From the NCBI RefSeq assembly GCF_000789255.1, contig NZ_CP009552.1:372001-436000 (forward strand): a DNA stretch of 64,000 nt, written 5' to 3'. Position 1 is the first letter of the stretch, and each line of letters starts with the position of its first letter. This document shows, in pieces, positions 44,482 to 53,171 of the stretch. The notes beneath the pieces were generated by a model. It saw only the letters and a program-made list of their open reading frames with translations, ran no database searches and was not told the DNA's origin. Source of the stretch: Geoglobus acetivorans. GTDB taxonomy: Archaea; Halobacteriota; Archaeoglobi; Archaeoglobales; Archaeoglobaceae. Made by a program: the position numbers and the translations under genes.

Positions 44482-45015
44482 CTACACCCTCCACATTATC
44501 AACCTGACCTCAAACAGAACCGGTATGTTGCTGTTAGTCCCCTCCACGTCTGTGGTGTTGATTTTGAATGGGGAGCCGTCTGCAAGTTCCCCATTTTTCA
44601 GAACCAGGTATGTGGAGGAGGTTACCGTTGTCGAGGTTGGGGTTTTGCTGGTTATGTTGTACACCTGAATTCTTCCGGTCGTCTGGTTAAGGTAGTAAAC
44701 CTGAAGATTGAAATCCACATAACCGGGGAGCAGTTTTTTCAGACTGCTGATGAGCTTATCCGGCATGTATGTGCCGTTGATGTGTTTCAGGGCGTATTGA
44801 AGTGTATCTTCAGCGTTCGATTCGTTGTTGAGAATCCTGAGGGCGTCATCTCCATACTGTTTGATCTGAACGTAAACAACCTCGTCTGAAATGGGCGAGA
44901 TTATCATCGTGCTCTGGAAGAGGAAATAGGCCACGCTGAGCATGAGCACTGATGCAATTATGCTCTCCAGGGTCATTATCTGACCCTTACCACACCGCAA
45001 CAACGAGTTTGGCAA
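44482..45015 (-). CDS. Pilin-like protein
   Basis: About 177 residues. The N-terminal segment G-K-G-Q-I-M-T-L-E-S-I-I-A-S-V-L-M has the charged, Gly-x-x-x-x-Glu look of type IV pilins (Glu near mature position 5). An extracellular domain with several N-x-T/S sequons follows. The start is uncertain because the frame overlaps the upstream gene by 29 bases. Confidence 0.68.
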   Translation of the reverse strand: MPNSLLRCGKGQIMTLESIIASVLMLSVAYFLFQSTMIISPISDEVVYVQIKQYGDDALRILNNESNAEDTLQYALKHINGTYMPDKLISSLKKLLPGYVDFNLQVYYLNQTTGRIQVYNITSKTPTSTTVTSSTYLVLKNGELADGSPFKINTTDVEGTNSNIPVLFEVRLIMWRV

Positions 45016-45889
45016 CTATTCTCCCCCCTATATATTCTCCCGCGTTCGTTGAGATAACATATCCTCTAACGTTATGCACCTGTATATCCACGTTAACCGT
45101 TCCACTGTACTGGTTGATGTCACCTGTCAGATCGAATGTGGATATGGTTTCGTTTCCCCGCACATCTATAACATTGATACTGTTTACATCTACCCTCATC
45201 CAGGGTTCTGTTGCGGACTGATTATCATTCACGCCGGTAATCACTATGACGAATGAACCGACTGGAGCAGGGACGGCATAATTGTAGTTGACGGTGTTGG
45301 GAGTATCAAGTTTACTTGAGATTTTGGACACACTTGTGGTGTTTTCAAAGGCAATTATTCTCTCATATCTCGCAACATTTGAACCGTCAGGTATCGGCTC
45401 CCCGATCAAGAGCATTGGCTGGCTCCCGTTCATGGAGTATATCGGATTCGATGAATTGCTTGACAGCAACTGGAGAGATATATTGAACCCGAACACTCTA
45501 TCCGGTGTTTTCAATCCCAGAGCCTTTCTCAACCCGTCAATTCCAGCTGACGCATATAAACTGTTCAGGGCATCGATCTTTACCGGGTCAAGCACGTTCA
45601 CTTCAGAGCCCATCAGGCCCGGCCTCACCTCCACATCAGGCAGAGAGTAATAGTTCTCCCAGTCCGTCCCGTTGACACTCCCGTTGCTCCAGTAACCGGG
45701 GTCCTCAACGAGAAGTGCAGAAATTCTGTATGCAAGAGGATATAGGTATATTTCGCTCCTCTCGGAGGCAAAAATTGCGGGAACATACTGGATTATAAAT
45801 ACAAAACTCATGAGAAAAATCGTGAGGCCTATGAGGAGATCGAGGCTGAGCTTGCCCTCGTCGTTTCTCATTTTTTCACTGCCTTTCAT
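44987..45889 (-). CDS. Pilin-like protein, first gene of the operon
   Basis: 300 residues: N-terminus with K/E/D charges and G-K-L-S-L-D-L-L-I-G followed by a hydrophobic helix, then a large extracellular domain with many Asn-glycosylation sequons. Only single-helix membrane topology can be predicted; similar to haloarchaeal DUF728x surface proteins in layout. GGAGGAG lies about 17 bases upstream of the ATG. A second ATG seven codons downstream is possible. Confidence 0.72.
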   Translation of the reverse strand: MKGSEKMRNDEGKLSLDLLIGLTIFLMSFVFIIQYVPAIFASERSEIYLYPLAYRISALLVEDPGYWSNGSVNGTDWENYYSLPDVEVRPGLMGSEVNVLDPVKIDALNSLYASAGIDGLRKALGLKTPDRVFGFNISLQLLSSNSSNPIYSMNGSQPMLLIGEPIPDGSNVARYERIIAFENTTSVSKISSKLDTPNTVNYNYAVPAPVGSFVIVITGVNDNQSATEPWMRVDVNSINVIDVRGNETISTFDLTGDINQYSGTVNVDIQVHNVRGYVISTNAGEYIGGRIVAKLVVAVW

Positions 45890-46101
45890 TTATGGTTTAT
45901 TCTCCTCCGGACAATTTTAGTTTTTTGGTTTGTTTTCCTCTCACCTGTTTTCTCTGTAAAGCTCCTGATGTGGCAAGGTTGAAGGTTCTGTGAACCACAA
46001 ATTTCATAAACCATACCCGGCGAGATAATGCAGACAGATGCATAACGGACTCAGCGGTCGCATCTGTCTGGTTATACTGCTTCCCACACCCTTATGTGGG
46101 T

Positions 46102-46185
46102 GCGGGGGTTGCCGAGTCAGGAAAAGGCGCGGGATTGAGGGTCCCGTCCCGTAGGGGTCCGAGGGTTCAAATCCCTCCCCCCGCA
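46102..46185 (+). tRNA. tRNA-Leu (anticodon GAG)
   Basis: An 84-base cloverleaf with the long variable arm of tRNA-Leu: acceptor GCGGGGG/CCCCCGC, D arm GCC...GGC, anticodon stem CGGGA/TCCCG with loop TTGAGGG (anticodon GAG), T arm GAGGG-TTCAAAT-CCCTC, discriminator A. A small hairpin, CCCACA/TGTGGG, ends just before it (46083-46100). Confidence 0.95.
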
Positions 46186-46374
46186 TTTGATTTTTCAAAT
46201 GAAAATTATCCGAAGTTCTGCGAAATGATTGAGCTGAAATCCATTACGAATGACGAAAAACGCCGGTATAAGAAAGCCGTCTCTGATTTTATTAAATTCA
46301 CCAATAATAATTTTGAGAATAAGTTGATTATTATTTATATAATCGAAATAAAACGGCAGTCCATTCCACTGTGA
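46186..46374 (+). other. Open stretch after tRNA-Leu, possible integrase relic
   Basis: A frame open through the tRNA 3' end continues into a basic, AT-rich reading (I-T-N-D-E-K-R-R-Y-K-K-A-V-S-D-F-I-K-F) before stopping. Placement at a tRNA 3' end and a resemblance to the core-binding part of archaeal tyrosine recombinases suggest the amino-terminal scrap of an integrase, but the similarity is by eye only. Confidence 0.2.
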
Positions 46375-46436
46375 TTTTTGCTTTTTATGGGTTGTCAAAG
46401 GAGACCTTTTAAACTTTTAAGAGCATACCTCTGGCT

Positions 46437-46688
46437 ATGAGACTCTATGCAATCCTCTGGAAGGAGGGGAATCTGTTTTTCATCAAGGAGTTTTTCACCG
46501 GGTTAACTACCCAGGGAAAAACAATGGACAAAGCGGTTGAGAATATGCGAGAGGCTGTGAGAATGTATCTCGAAAGGATGCCTGAGGTGCTGGAGGAGAT
46601 CGAAGAGAAAGATGTCGTTGGAGTTGTAAATATCGAAATCGATGCATTATTTGATGAAGATCCACTCGAGTCCACTGATTCACCATGA
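46437..46688 (+). CDS. Orphan HicB-like antitoxin (UPF0150)
   Basis: 83 residues with the HicB N-terminal beta-alpha fold (Y-A-I-L-W-K-E-G-N-L-F-F-I, G-L-T-T-Q-G-K-T-M-D-K-A-V-E-N-M-R-E-A). No HicA-like toxin lies on either side, and the C-terminus is an acidic tail, not a DNA-binding domain. It may counter a distant toxin or be domesticated. Confidence 0.75.
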   Translation: MRLYAILWKEGNLFFIKEFFTGLTTQGKTMDKAVENMREAVRMYLERMPEVLEEIEEKDVVGVVNIEIDALFDEDPLESTDSP

Positions 46689-46937
46689 TCTTGCTTTTTA
46701 AACAGGTTCCTGCGAGCCTCTGCGTTCCTTAGTTTCCATTCTGTTTTTAAGATGCTCTGCATTTTGATGGAGTTCGATGCAGGTAAAAATTTGAAATATG
46801 TCTCAATTATTTTACCTGATTCTTCCTGATGGGGTTTTAAAAACAGGATTCTGAATGACAGGATTTATGCTCAAGAATTGCCTGTGGATTTAGAAAAGAA
46901 CAATAAATTTTAAAAACTCCATAAAATCCTATTAATT

Positions 46938-47288
46938 GTGTCATGTGTTCACGAGGGTGGAGGTAGGGACTGGGCGCGGATGCCAAATGGCATCATCAAG
47001 CCCCACCCATACTGCTGCTCCTGTGGCACGATGAAAAACGTCTCGTCAGACAGGGGGAAAAAGCTCAGCCACTTCATGATCGCCCTGTCCAGGCTGAGAA
47101 AAACTTTGCAAAAAAAGGGTCACAAGGTTTCGGATGCCCAGATAAGGCTGATCATGAAAGATCTTAGCGAGATGGATGGTTTTGGCGATACCTGGTGGAT
47201 ACCGTATTCGAAGCAGAAGGAAATCTTTATCTCGGTGGTGAGGAAGTACATAAAGGTCTCCAGGAGTGTCGTGGAATCCGTGCTGTGA
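46938..47288 (+). CDS. Conserved archaeal-type hypothetical protein
   Basis: 116 residues from a GTG at 46938 preceded by a good TATA-like ATAAATTTTAAAA about 30 bases away, so it is likely leaderless and expressed. Cys and His near the N-terminus (C-V-H-E-G, H-P-Y-C-C-S-C-G) could bind a metal; the rest is helical and basic. Function unknown. Confidence 0.6.
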   Translation: MSCVHEGGGRDWARMPNGIIKPHPYCCSCGTMKNVSSDRGKKLSHFMIALSRLRKTLQKKGHKVSDAQIRLIMKDLSEMDGFGDTWWIPYSKQKEIFISVVRKYIKVSRSVVESVL

Positions 47289-47387
47289 TGCCCCCGGCCA
47301 GCAGAGACCGAGCGTTGAGCGATGAGGAGGGCTGGTCGGGGTCAGCTGGAGCTATCGAGTTTTCATCTCTCCTCTGAATTTCCGGGT

Positions 47388-48836
47388 CTAAATGATTGAG
47401 TTGAGTCTCGAGACGAGTCTCCTCACGATCCTGACGGGTTCGGGTGGCAGAGGGGACAGCAGGATGTCGACGTCCTCCTCATCGAACAGCTTCAGGATTG
47501 AGAGAGCGATGAAATACACCGTGAATGCAATGGCTATTTCTGCAAGAGAGAGTAACCTCCCGTTTAGATGGATGCTCAAAAACACTGCTGACAGGATTGA
47601 GTATGAAACTGCAATTTTAAGCAGGTATTTCGGAGACCATTTAAAGTAAAACTTTCCCGCATAGTAGGTCAGAAGGAGGACTGCCGACGTGATTGATGCC
47701 GCAACCACCGAGATTGTGGACGATGTTACGGGATTGCTGTCCATGAGGTGGATCATAGCAACCTGAACCACTGTTGCGGTAACCAGGCATAACGCAGGAA
47801 TTTCTGGTCTCTCAAATGCAACGAGATTGGAAGAAACGAGAAAGGTCAGAGATAGAAATCCGATACCTGCGGAAAGCATTCTCAGGATATCCTCACCGCC
47901 CATGTATTTTCTGCCGAAGAATATGTTGAGCCAGGTTCCCGGGTCGGCAGTCATGGAGATGCACACCGGGAACACAAAAAGGGCGACGTACTTTATCGAC
48001 TGGAATGCGTATTCCTCCCTTTCGGTGTTCGAGTGGGAGGATATGTAGGGGAAAAGCACGGTTATTAACGCGGAAGTGATGAAAAACGGCCCCCTCGCTA
48101 TCGTCAGGGCAGCATTGTAGTCTCCCGCAAGAGCATCGCTGCCGCTGAACCACCTCATGAAGATTATGCTGGAGTTGATGATGAAGTTGATCCCCAGGAA
48201 AATAATTGAGACGAAAAACGTCTCACGGATCATGTTACCGGAGAAACCTCTGGACTGTGGCAGCTCAAGCCTGGTTGCGTGGCAGGTCAGATAGATGAAA
48301 ACCGCTACGCTCGAAATCAGCAGACCACCGAGGGCACCCACAGCACCCATGCCGAGGACAACCAGGATAACTGCGGTGAGAAGTTTGAGGAAAGACATCA
48401 TAATGTTCGCGACCGCAATCTGGCCAAACCTCTTCACCGCCCTGAGGAGTGCGGCATAGGAATTGGTGAGTGCCGAAAGCAGCAGCACCCCCAACACCAT
48501 CAGGTTGGGTATAAGGTACGTTTCCGACCTGTATGAGTAGTAAAGTACCGCCAGAGATGCAGTGACTGCGAGGGCGAGGTTCCCGGCAGTAACGGTTCTC
48601 AGAACCATAGATGCTTCGTGCGGTGATGACGCTATCCTCCTCGTCCCGCTCCACGAAAATGTATTCTGTGTCAGGACGGAAGTGATGTAAAGTATTGCAA
48701 GCGCAACACCGAGGACTCCGAATTCCTGCTTCGGCAGCAGTATCCCCATGACCACCTGGTAGAGGTAGTTGAACAGTGTACCTACCACCAGTGCCGAAGT
48801 CATGATATAGCTGTACTTGGCGATCTCCTGCTTCAC
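47388..48836 (-). CDS. Polysaccharide flippase, MOP (Wzx-like) family
   Basis: 482 residues with 12-14 hydrophobic helices in the MATE/Wzx pattern: an N-terminal Y-L-Y-Q-V-V-M-G-I-L-L helix, P-F-F-I-T-S-A-L-I-T-V-L-F-P-Y-I in the middle, and an F-G-R-K-Y loop. It would move lipid-linked oligosaccharides across the membrane for surface glycan assembly. Divergent from the glycosyltransferase genes that start at 48.98 kb. Confidence 0.88.
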   Translation of the reverse strand: MKQEIAKYSYIMTSALVVGTLFNYLYQVVMGILLPKQEFGVLGVALAILYITSVLTQNTFSWSGTRRIASSPHEASMVLRTVTAGNLALAVTASLAVLYYSYRSETYLIPNLMVLGVLLLSALTNSYAALLRAVKRFGQIAVANIMMSFLKLLTAVILVVLGMGAVGALGGLLISSVAVFIYLTCHATRLELPQSRGFSGNMIRETFFVSIIFLGINFIINSSIIFMRWFSGSDALAGDYNAALTIARGPFFITSALITVLFPYISSHSNTEREEYAFQSIKYVALFVFPVCISMTADPGTWLNIFFGRKYMGGEDILRMLSAGIGFLSLTFLVSSNLVAFERPEIPALCLVTATVVQVAMIHLMDSNPVTSSTISVVAASITSAVLLLTYYAGKFYFKWSPKYLLKIAVSYSILSAVFLSIHLNGRLLSLAEIAIAFTVYFIALSILKLFDEEDVDILLSPLPPEPVRIVRRLVSRLNSII

Positions 48837-48977
48837 GGTGCTGATAAAATGTTAAGTGAATATATTGTTTTTGTAAAAATTTATGTGATTCTGAATTTAT
48901 AGTATGTATATTGACGAAGGCGTTTATAATAGTGTCGTATGTCCTACAATTGCCAGCGGTCTGGCTTTGATAGAGGG

Positions 48978-49703
48978 ATGTTTATGGAGATGATTTCTGC
49001 AATTCTTCCGGCTTACAATGAAGAGGATATTATCGAGAATGTGCTGCATGAAACTGCGAGAACATTAAACTGGATAACCAGCAGATGGGAAATTTTGGTC
49101 GTGGATGATGGCAGTATCGATTCAACCCCTGAGATTGTAAAAAAATTTGCAAAAACGGACAACAGGGTGAAGATCTTATCATACGGTAAGAATATGGGCA
49201 AGGGTTTTGCCTTGAGATATGGCTTCCAGCACTCGCGCGGAGACCTGGTAATCTTTATGGACGCAGATCTTGAGCTGCATCCGAGGAAGATAATCGAATT
49301 TATTGAAATAATGAGAGAAGAGGGAGCCGATATCGTGGTCGGATCAAAAAGACATCCGAAATCTAAGGTAGCGTACCCCCTCAAGCGAAAAATTCTAAGC
49401 AATGTTTATTTTTTGCTGGTTAAAATTTTGTTCGATCTCGATGTAAAGGACACGCAGACCGGTTTGAAGTTGTTTAAGAGGGATGTTCTTGCGGATGTTA
49501 TACCAAGGATTCTGGTAAAAAGGTATGCTTTTGATGTTGAGTTGCTTGCGAACTCTGTCAGGAGAGGATATAAAATTGTAGAAGCGCCCGTAGAACTGAA
49601 CTTCAGACATAACAGCCACGTCAACTGGAAGGAAGTATGGAAGATCCTTGTCGATACGATGGCCATAGCGTACAGGATGCATATAAAACGGTATTATGAT
49701 TGA
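48978..49703 (+). CDS. GT2 glycosyltransferase, dolichyl-phosphate sugar synthase type
   Basis: About 242 residues from the ATG at 48978; a longer frame from 48939 adds 13 unlikely residues. V-D-D-G-S-I-D-S-T binds the nucleotide, M-D-A-D-L-E is the D-x-D site, and D-T-Q-T-G-L-K-L-F-K is typical of dolichyl-phosphate glucose or mannose synthases. No membrane domain. It overlaps the frame of the GT4 gene and likely shares a transcript with it. Confidence 0.88.
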   Translation: MFMEMISAILPAYNEEDIIENVLHETARTLNWITSRWEILVVDDGSIDSTPEIVKKFAKTDNRVKILSYGKNMGKGFALRYGFQHSRGDLVIFMDADLELHPRKIIEFIEIMREEGADIVVGSKRHPKSKVAYPLKRKILSNVYFLLVKILFDLDVKDTQTGLKLFKRDVLADVIPRILVKRYAFDVELLANSVRRGYKIVEAPVELNFRHNSHVNWKEVWKILVDTMAIAYRMHIKRYYD

Positions 49704-49717
49704 AATCCGGTGTCGGT

Positions 49718-50797
49718 ATGGATATGCTGTGGTTCAACTGGAGGGACATAGGAAATCCCGAAGCCGGAGGGGCTGAGGTTTACACTCATGAGATTGCAAA
49801 GAGACTGGTAGGAAAAGGATATTCGGTAACCCTATTCACATCCAAATTTGAAGGCTGCAGAAAAGAAGAGGTTATCGACGGAGTTAGAGTCGTAAGGGGT
49901 GGCGGGAAGTATGCTGTGTACCGGAAGGCCAAAGAATTTTACAAGAAAAACGGTAGCAAATTTGACGTGATAATTGACGAAATAAACACGAGACCTTTCC
50001 TGACTCCTCGGTTTGTTGATGGGCATAAAATTATAGCTCTGATACACCAGCTGGCAAGGGAGTTCTGGTTTTATGAGACTCCCTTTCCCGTAAATCTAAT
50101 TGGCTATTATATTTTGGAGAAAAGGTGGCTGAAGAGTTATTCAGACATACCCACGATTACAGTTTCAAACTCCACAAAAGGGGATCTGGAGAGTTTGGGA
50201 TTCAAGAGGGTTTTTATAGTTCACAACGGACTGAATGTCGAGCCAGTTGACAGAGTTCCAGAAAAATCCGAGAGACCGACCGTAATTTACGTTGGAAGGA
50301 TGAAGAGAGCAAAGAAACCCCAGGATGTTATCGACGCGTTTAGGGTGGTCAGGACGGAAGTGAGGGATGCAGAGCTCTTGATGGTGGGAGACGGATATCT
50401 AAGGAGAAAGCTGGAATCCGTGACCGGAGATGTCAAATTTTTCGGATATGTTGACAGGAAGACAAGGGATGACCTGGTAAAAAAAGCGTGGGTTATTGCG
50501 GTTCCCGGGGTAAGGGAAGGGTGGGGACAGGTAGTTACGGATGCAAACGCTCTGGGAACGCCCGCAGTTGGATACAACATCCCCGGTTTGAGGGATTCAA
50601 TAAAACACGGATATAACGGGCTTTTAGTCGATAGCTCACCTGAAGCGATGGCAGGGGGCATAATCGAAGTGTTAGTAGATGATGAGCTGAGGGAAAAGTT
50701 AAGCAGAAATGCCATTGAATGGGCCAAGCAGTTCAGCTGGGACAGGAGTGCCGAGGAGTTTGAGAGGGTCATCGAGGAAGTCATCCGGCAGAGCTGA
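49718..50797 (+). CDS. GT4 glycosyltransferase
   Basis: About 359 residues from the ATG at 49718. N-terminal N-P-E-A-G-G-A-E-V-Y-T-H (donor domain loop), C-terminal V-G-R-M-K-R-A-K-K-P-Q-D-V and P-G-V-R-E-G-W-G (E-x7-E region) are GT-B family 4 marks. Retaining enzyme; sugar not known. Ends the intact part of this transcript before the toxin-antitoxin region. Confidence 0.88.
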   Translation: MDMLWFNWRDIGNPEAGGAEVYTHEIAKRLVGKGYSVTLFTSKFEGCRKEEVIDGVRVVRGGGKYAVYRKAKEFYKKNGSKFDVIIDEINTRPFLTPRFVDGHKIIALIHQLAREFWFYETPFPVNLIGYYILEKRWLKSYSDIPTITVSNSTKGDLESLGFKRVFIVHNGLNVEPVDRVPEKSERPTVIYVGRMKRAKKPQDVIDAFRVVRTEVRDAELLMVGDGYLRRKLESVTGDVKFFGYVDRKTRDDLVKKAWVIAVPGVREGWGQVVTDANALGTPAVGYNIPGLRDSIKHGYNGLLVDSSPEAMAGGIIEVLVDDELREKLSRNAIEWAKQFSWDRSAEEFERVIEEVIRQS

Positions 50798-50932
50798 AAA
50801 CCATGTTGCTGGCTGAAGTTCGAATACGGTAATTCAACAACCATCGTGGTATCAAAATTCGTAGACAGATGAAAGTTGCGTGTTTTGTGAAAAGGGCATA
50901 TATTCGTGTCTCTATACACTACACATTAATGC

Positions 50933-51198
50933 ATGAAGACGATTTCAATAAGGGATGATGTTTACAACAAGCTCGCGGATATGAAGGAAGGGAAAGAAAG
51001 CTTCAGCGATGTGGAGGAAGAACACCAACATCAAAAAGGTATTTCGGGGCTTTGAAGGATAGCGAGGTTCTCGACGGGATTGAAAAGAGTCTGGAACTGT
51101 TGAAATCGCTGAGGGATTTGGAGCCAAGGTATATCAGCTCCGATTGTGAGAGAGCCAAGAATGGGCTTGGGAAGGGCGAAAAGGTAAATACGTTTTGA
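50933..51198 (+). pseudogene. Frameshifted VapB-type (DUF217-like) antitoxin with a GT2-derived tail
   Basis: The ATG at 50933 opens K-T-I-S-I-R-D-D-V-Y-N-K-L, the start of a DUF217-type VapB, up to S-F-S-D-V-E, then the frame is lost and stops at 51055. A second frame continues R-Y-F-G-A-L-K-D-S-E-V-L-D-G-I-E-K-S-L-E. After L-R-D-L-E-P-R the reading becomes D-C-E-R-A-K-N-G-L-G-K-G, matching D-C-E-R-A-K-A-K-N-F-G-L-R-R of the GT2 gene at 52.8 kb also at DNA level. So a broken antitoxin is fused to a scrap of GT2. No matching PIN gene follows. Confidence 0.75.
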
Positions 51199-51213
51199 GG
51201 GGATTATAATTTG

Positions 51214-51528
51214 ATGAAGGAGAAGATAAGAGAAACAATTCTGGAAGTGGCTGAAAAGTTCGGGATAAAGGTAGACAGGATAATCCTGTTCGGTTCGAGA
51301 GCGAGAGGAGATTACCGAGAGGATTCGGATTGGGACATTTTGATTGTCAGCAAGACTGAGATTGATAGAAATACTGAGAGGAAGTTTCTTTACGAATGTG
51401 TTTTGAAATTACTGGACTTAAAAGTCGATGCGGAACCTATGGTAGTCAGTAAGAGCTATTACCTTAAACACAAAGATGTTTTCGGCGACATCTGCGGTAT
51501 GGCAACATCAGAGGGTGTGGTTATATGA
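51214..51528 (+). CDS. MNT-domain nucleotidyltransferase
   Basis: 104 residues from the ATG at 51214. I-I-L-F-G-S-R-A-R-G-D-Y-R-E-D-S-D-W-D-I gives the GS motif and D-x-D of minimal nucleotidyltransferases. Overlaps the HEPN gene by 4 bases, the usual antitoxin-like arrangement of MNT-HEPN pairs. Confidence 0.88.
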   Translation: MKEKIRETILEVAEKFGIKVDRIILFGSRARGDYREDSDWDILIVSKTEIDRNTERKFLYECVLKLLDLKVDAEPMVVSKSYYLKHKDVFGDICGMATSEGVVI

Positions 51529-51902
51529 TTGTCGAAAAAGCAAGGGAGTGGTTGAAAAAGGCTGAGACTGATCTAAAAGTTGCAAACATATTAATTAGAG
51601 AAGGAATCTACGATTACTCATTATTTCACTCCCAACAAGCGGTTGAAAAATACCTCAAAGCATTCCTGACTTATCACAACAAACCGTTTGGAAAAACTCA
51701 TAACATTCCTTTACTCTTAAGTTTATGCGCGGAGATCGATCAAAGCTTCGAGGATCTGCTTAAGCTCGATTTTTCCATTTTATTTCCACTCGGTGTTACG
51801 ATCAGATATCCCATAGGTCGGGAAGTAACGGAAGATGAGGCGAAAGAGGCAATTGAGATAGCTGAGAAGGTTAGAGAGTTCATTTTGAGGAAGACAGGAT
51901 AG
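51525..51902 (+). CDS. HEPN-domain protein
   Basis: 125 residues. A-R-E-W-L-K-K-A-E-T-D-L at the start and F-H-S-Q-Q-A-V-E-K-Y-L-K-A-F-L near residue 38 are the HEPN signature. It lacks the HepT R-x4-H catalytic motif, so it is of the non-RNase MNT-HEPN type. Toxin role presumed only from the pairing. Confidence 0.85.
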   Translation: MIVEKAREWLKKAETDLKVANILIREGIYDYSLFHSQQAVEKYLKAFLTYHNKPFGKTHNIPLLLSLCAEIDQSFEDLLKLDFSILFPLGVTIRYPIGREVTEDEAKEAIEIAEKVREFILRKTG

Positions 51903-51930
51903 CTCCGATGGTGTCATTGGGAATCAGCTG

Positions 51931-52077
51931 GTATCTGTTGTTATCCCAACCTGCAATTCCGGATGAACTCTTGAGCTGTGTCTGAAATCCGCAGTCAGCC
52001 GGAGCTATGGCGATAGTGAAATAATAGTTGTTGATAGATTCTCCGAAGATGGAACTGTCGAAATTGCAGAAAATTGA
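51931..52077 (+). pseudogene. GT2 glycosyltransferase N-terminal fragment
   Basis: The reading V-S-V-V-I-P-T-C-N-S-G, stop, T-L-E-L-C-L-K-S, E-I-I-V-V-D-R-F-S-E-D-G-T-V-E-I-A-E-N, stop, lies in one frame with one internal TGA. It aligns with residues 3-50 of the GT2 gene at 52779, including the unusual V-D-R-F-S. A decayed partial copy lying between the MNT/HEPN and VapBC modules. Confidence 0.85.
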
Positions 52078-52136
52078 TACTAAAATCAACGAACGAATTC
52101 GGAAAGAATATAAGTCTACAGAACGTCATTTAAGGT

Positions 52137-52376
52137 ATGGCTGAATTGAAAATTAGAGTTCCCGAAGATTTGAAGAAGAAGATGGAAAAATTCGGAGTTG
52201 ACTGGTCACCGGCGATAAGGAAAATGATCGAAAGGGAAATTCAAAATCTGACCGAGATCGAGAGAATAATATCCAGGAGCAAGATGACTGAAGAAGATGC
52301 CTTAGAACTCGGCGAGAATATCAGTAAATCGATTGCCGAGAGGTTCAGAAAGCATGTTACTGGTGATCGACGCTAA
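52137..52376 (+). CDS. vapB: VapB-like antitoxin
   Basis: 79 residues, an AbrB-less, CopG-like layout: a short strand (A-E-L-K-I-R-V-P-E-D-L) then W-S-P-A-I-R-K-M-I and a charged helical tail that would wrap the toxin. Overlaps the PIN-domain gene by 23 bases. Confidence 0.8.
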   Translation: MAELKIRVPEDLKKKMEKFGVDWSPAIRKMIEREIQNLTEIERIISRSKMTEEDALELGENISKSIAERFRKHVTGDRR

Positions 52377-52782
52377 TGTTGTATTTGCCGCTCTTATAGC
52401 CAGAGGAGGAACGTTCAGAGTTTTTGTAATGAACAAGATTCTGAGGAAATTCCGTTTCATAGCTCCAGAGTATCTGTTCATCGAAATTCGTGAGCATTTT
52501 GACGAAATACTCAAAAAGACTAAACTTTCTCAAGAAGAACTGGAAGTTGTTTTGGATTTTCTAGAGGAGCAGATAGAGGTAGTTCCGTTTGAAGAGTTTG
52601 AGGACGAGTATGATGTAGCCAGAAGGATTTCTCCTGATCCGGACGACGTTCCTTACTTCGCACTCGCACTAAAATTGAACTGTGCAATTTGGTCGAATGA
52701 TAGAAAGTTAGAAGAGCAGGACATCGTTAAAGTCTATACGACGCGGGATATAATACAGATGCTTAGGATGGAGGAGAAATGA
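52354..52782 (+). CDS. vapC: VapC-like PIN-domain toxin
   Basis: 142 residues from the ATG at 52354. V-I-D-A-N-V-V-F (first Asp), E-Y-L-F-I-E-I-R (Glu) and D-P-D-D-V-P-Y-F-A-L-A-L-K with W-S-N-D give the acidic Mg-binding set of PIN ribonucleases. Ends in ATGA with the truncated GT2 gene, so the module is transcriptionally joined to the glycan genes. Confidence 0.85.
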   Translation: MLLVIDANVVFAALIARGGTFRVFVMNKILRKFRFIAPEYLFIEIREHFDEILKKTKLSQEELEVVLDFLEEQIEVVPFEEFEDEYDVARRISPDPDDVPYFALALKLNCAIWSNDRKLEEQDIVKVYTTRDIIQMLRMEEK

Positions 52783-53171
52783 AGGTTTCAGTAATAATTC
52801 CAACTTACAATTCCGGGAGAACTTTAAGGTCATGCTTGGAGTCTATAAAAAACCAGAGCTATAGAAATATTGAAATAATAATCGTGGACAGATTCTCCAG
52901 CGATAAGACTGCTGAAATCGCAAAGGAATATGAAGCCAGGGTTTATCAACTGGATTGCGAAAGAGCAAAAGCCAAGAACTTCGGGCTGAGAAGGGCGAGA
53001 GGGAGGTATGTCATGTTCGTGGACTCGGACATGGAGCTGATGCCTGACGTTGTGAAAGAGTGCGTTGAGCTGGCCGGGATGGACAACAAAACAGGCGGGG
53101 TGATCATTCCGGAGCGGTCGGTTGGTGAGGGGTTCTGGGTGAGGGTCAGGGATTTTGAGAGGTTGAAATGA
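52779..53171 (+). CDS. Truncated GT2 glycosyltransferase
   Basis: 130 residues only; the catalytic half of GT2 enzymes normally exceeds 220. V-I-I-P-T-Y-N-S-G-R-T-L and V-D-S-D-M-E-L (D-x-D near residue 85) are intact, but the protein stops after V-R-D-F-E-R, where relatives continue into the acceptor region. Its TGA overlaps the next GT2 gene's ATG, which suggests a recombination joint or deletion. Whether it is active is doubtful. Two further scraps of the same gene lie upstream (51.14 and 51.93 kb). Confidence 0.8.
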   Translation: MKVSVIIPTYNSGRTLRSCLESIKNQSYRNIEIIIVDRFSSDKTAEIAKEYEARVYQLDCERAKAKNFGLRRARGRYVMFVDSDMELMPDVVKECVELAGMDNKTGGVIIPERSVGEGFWVRVRDFERLK

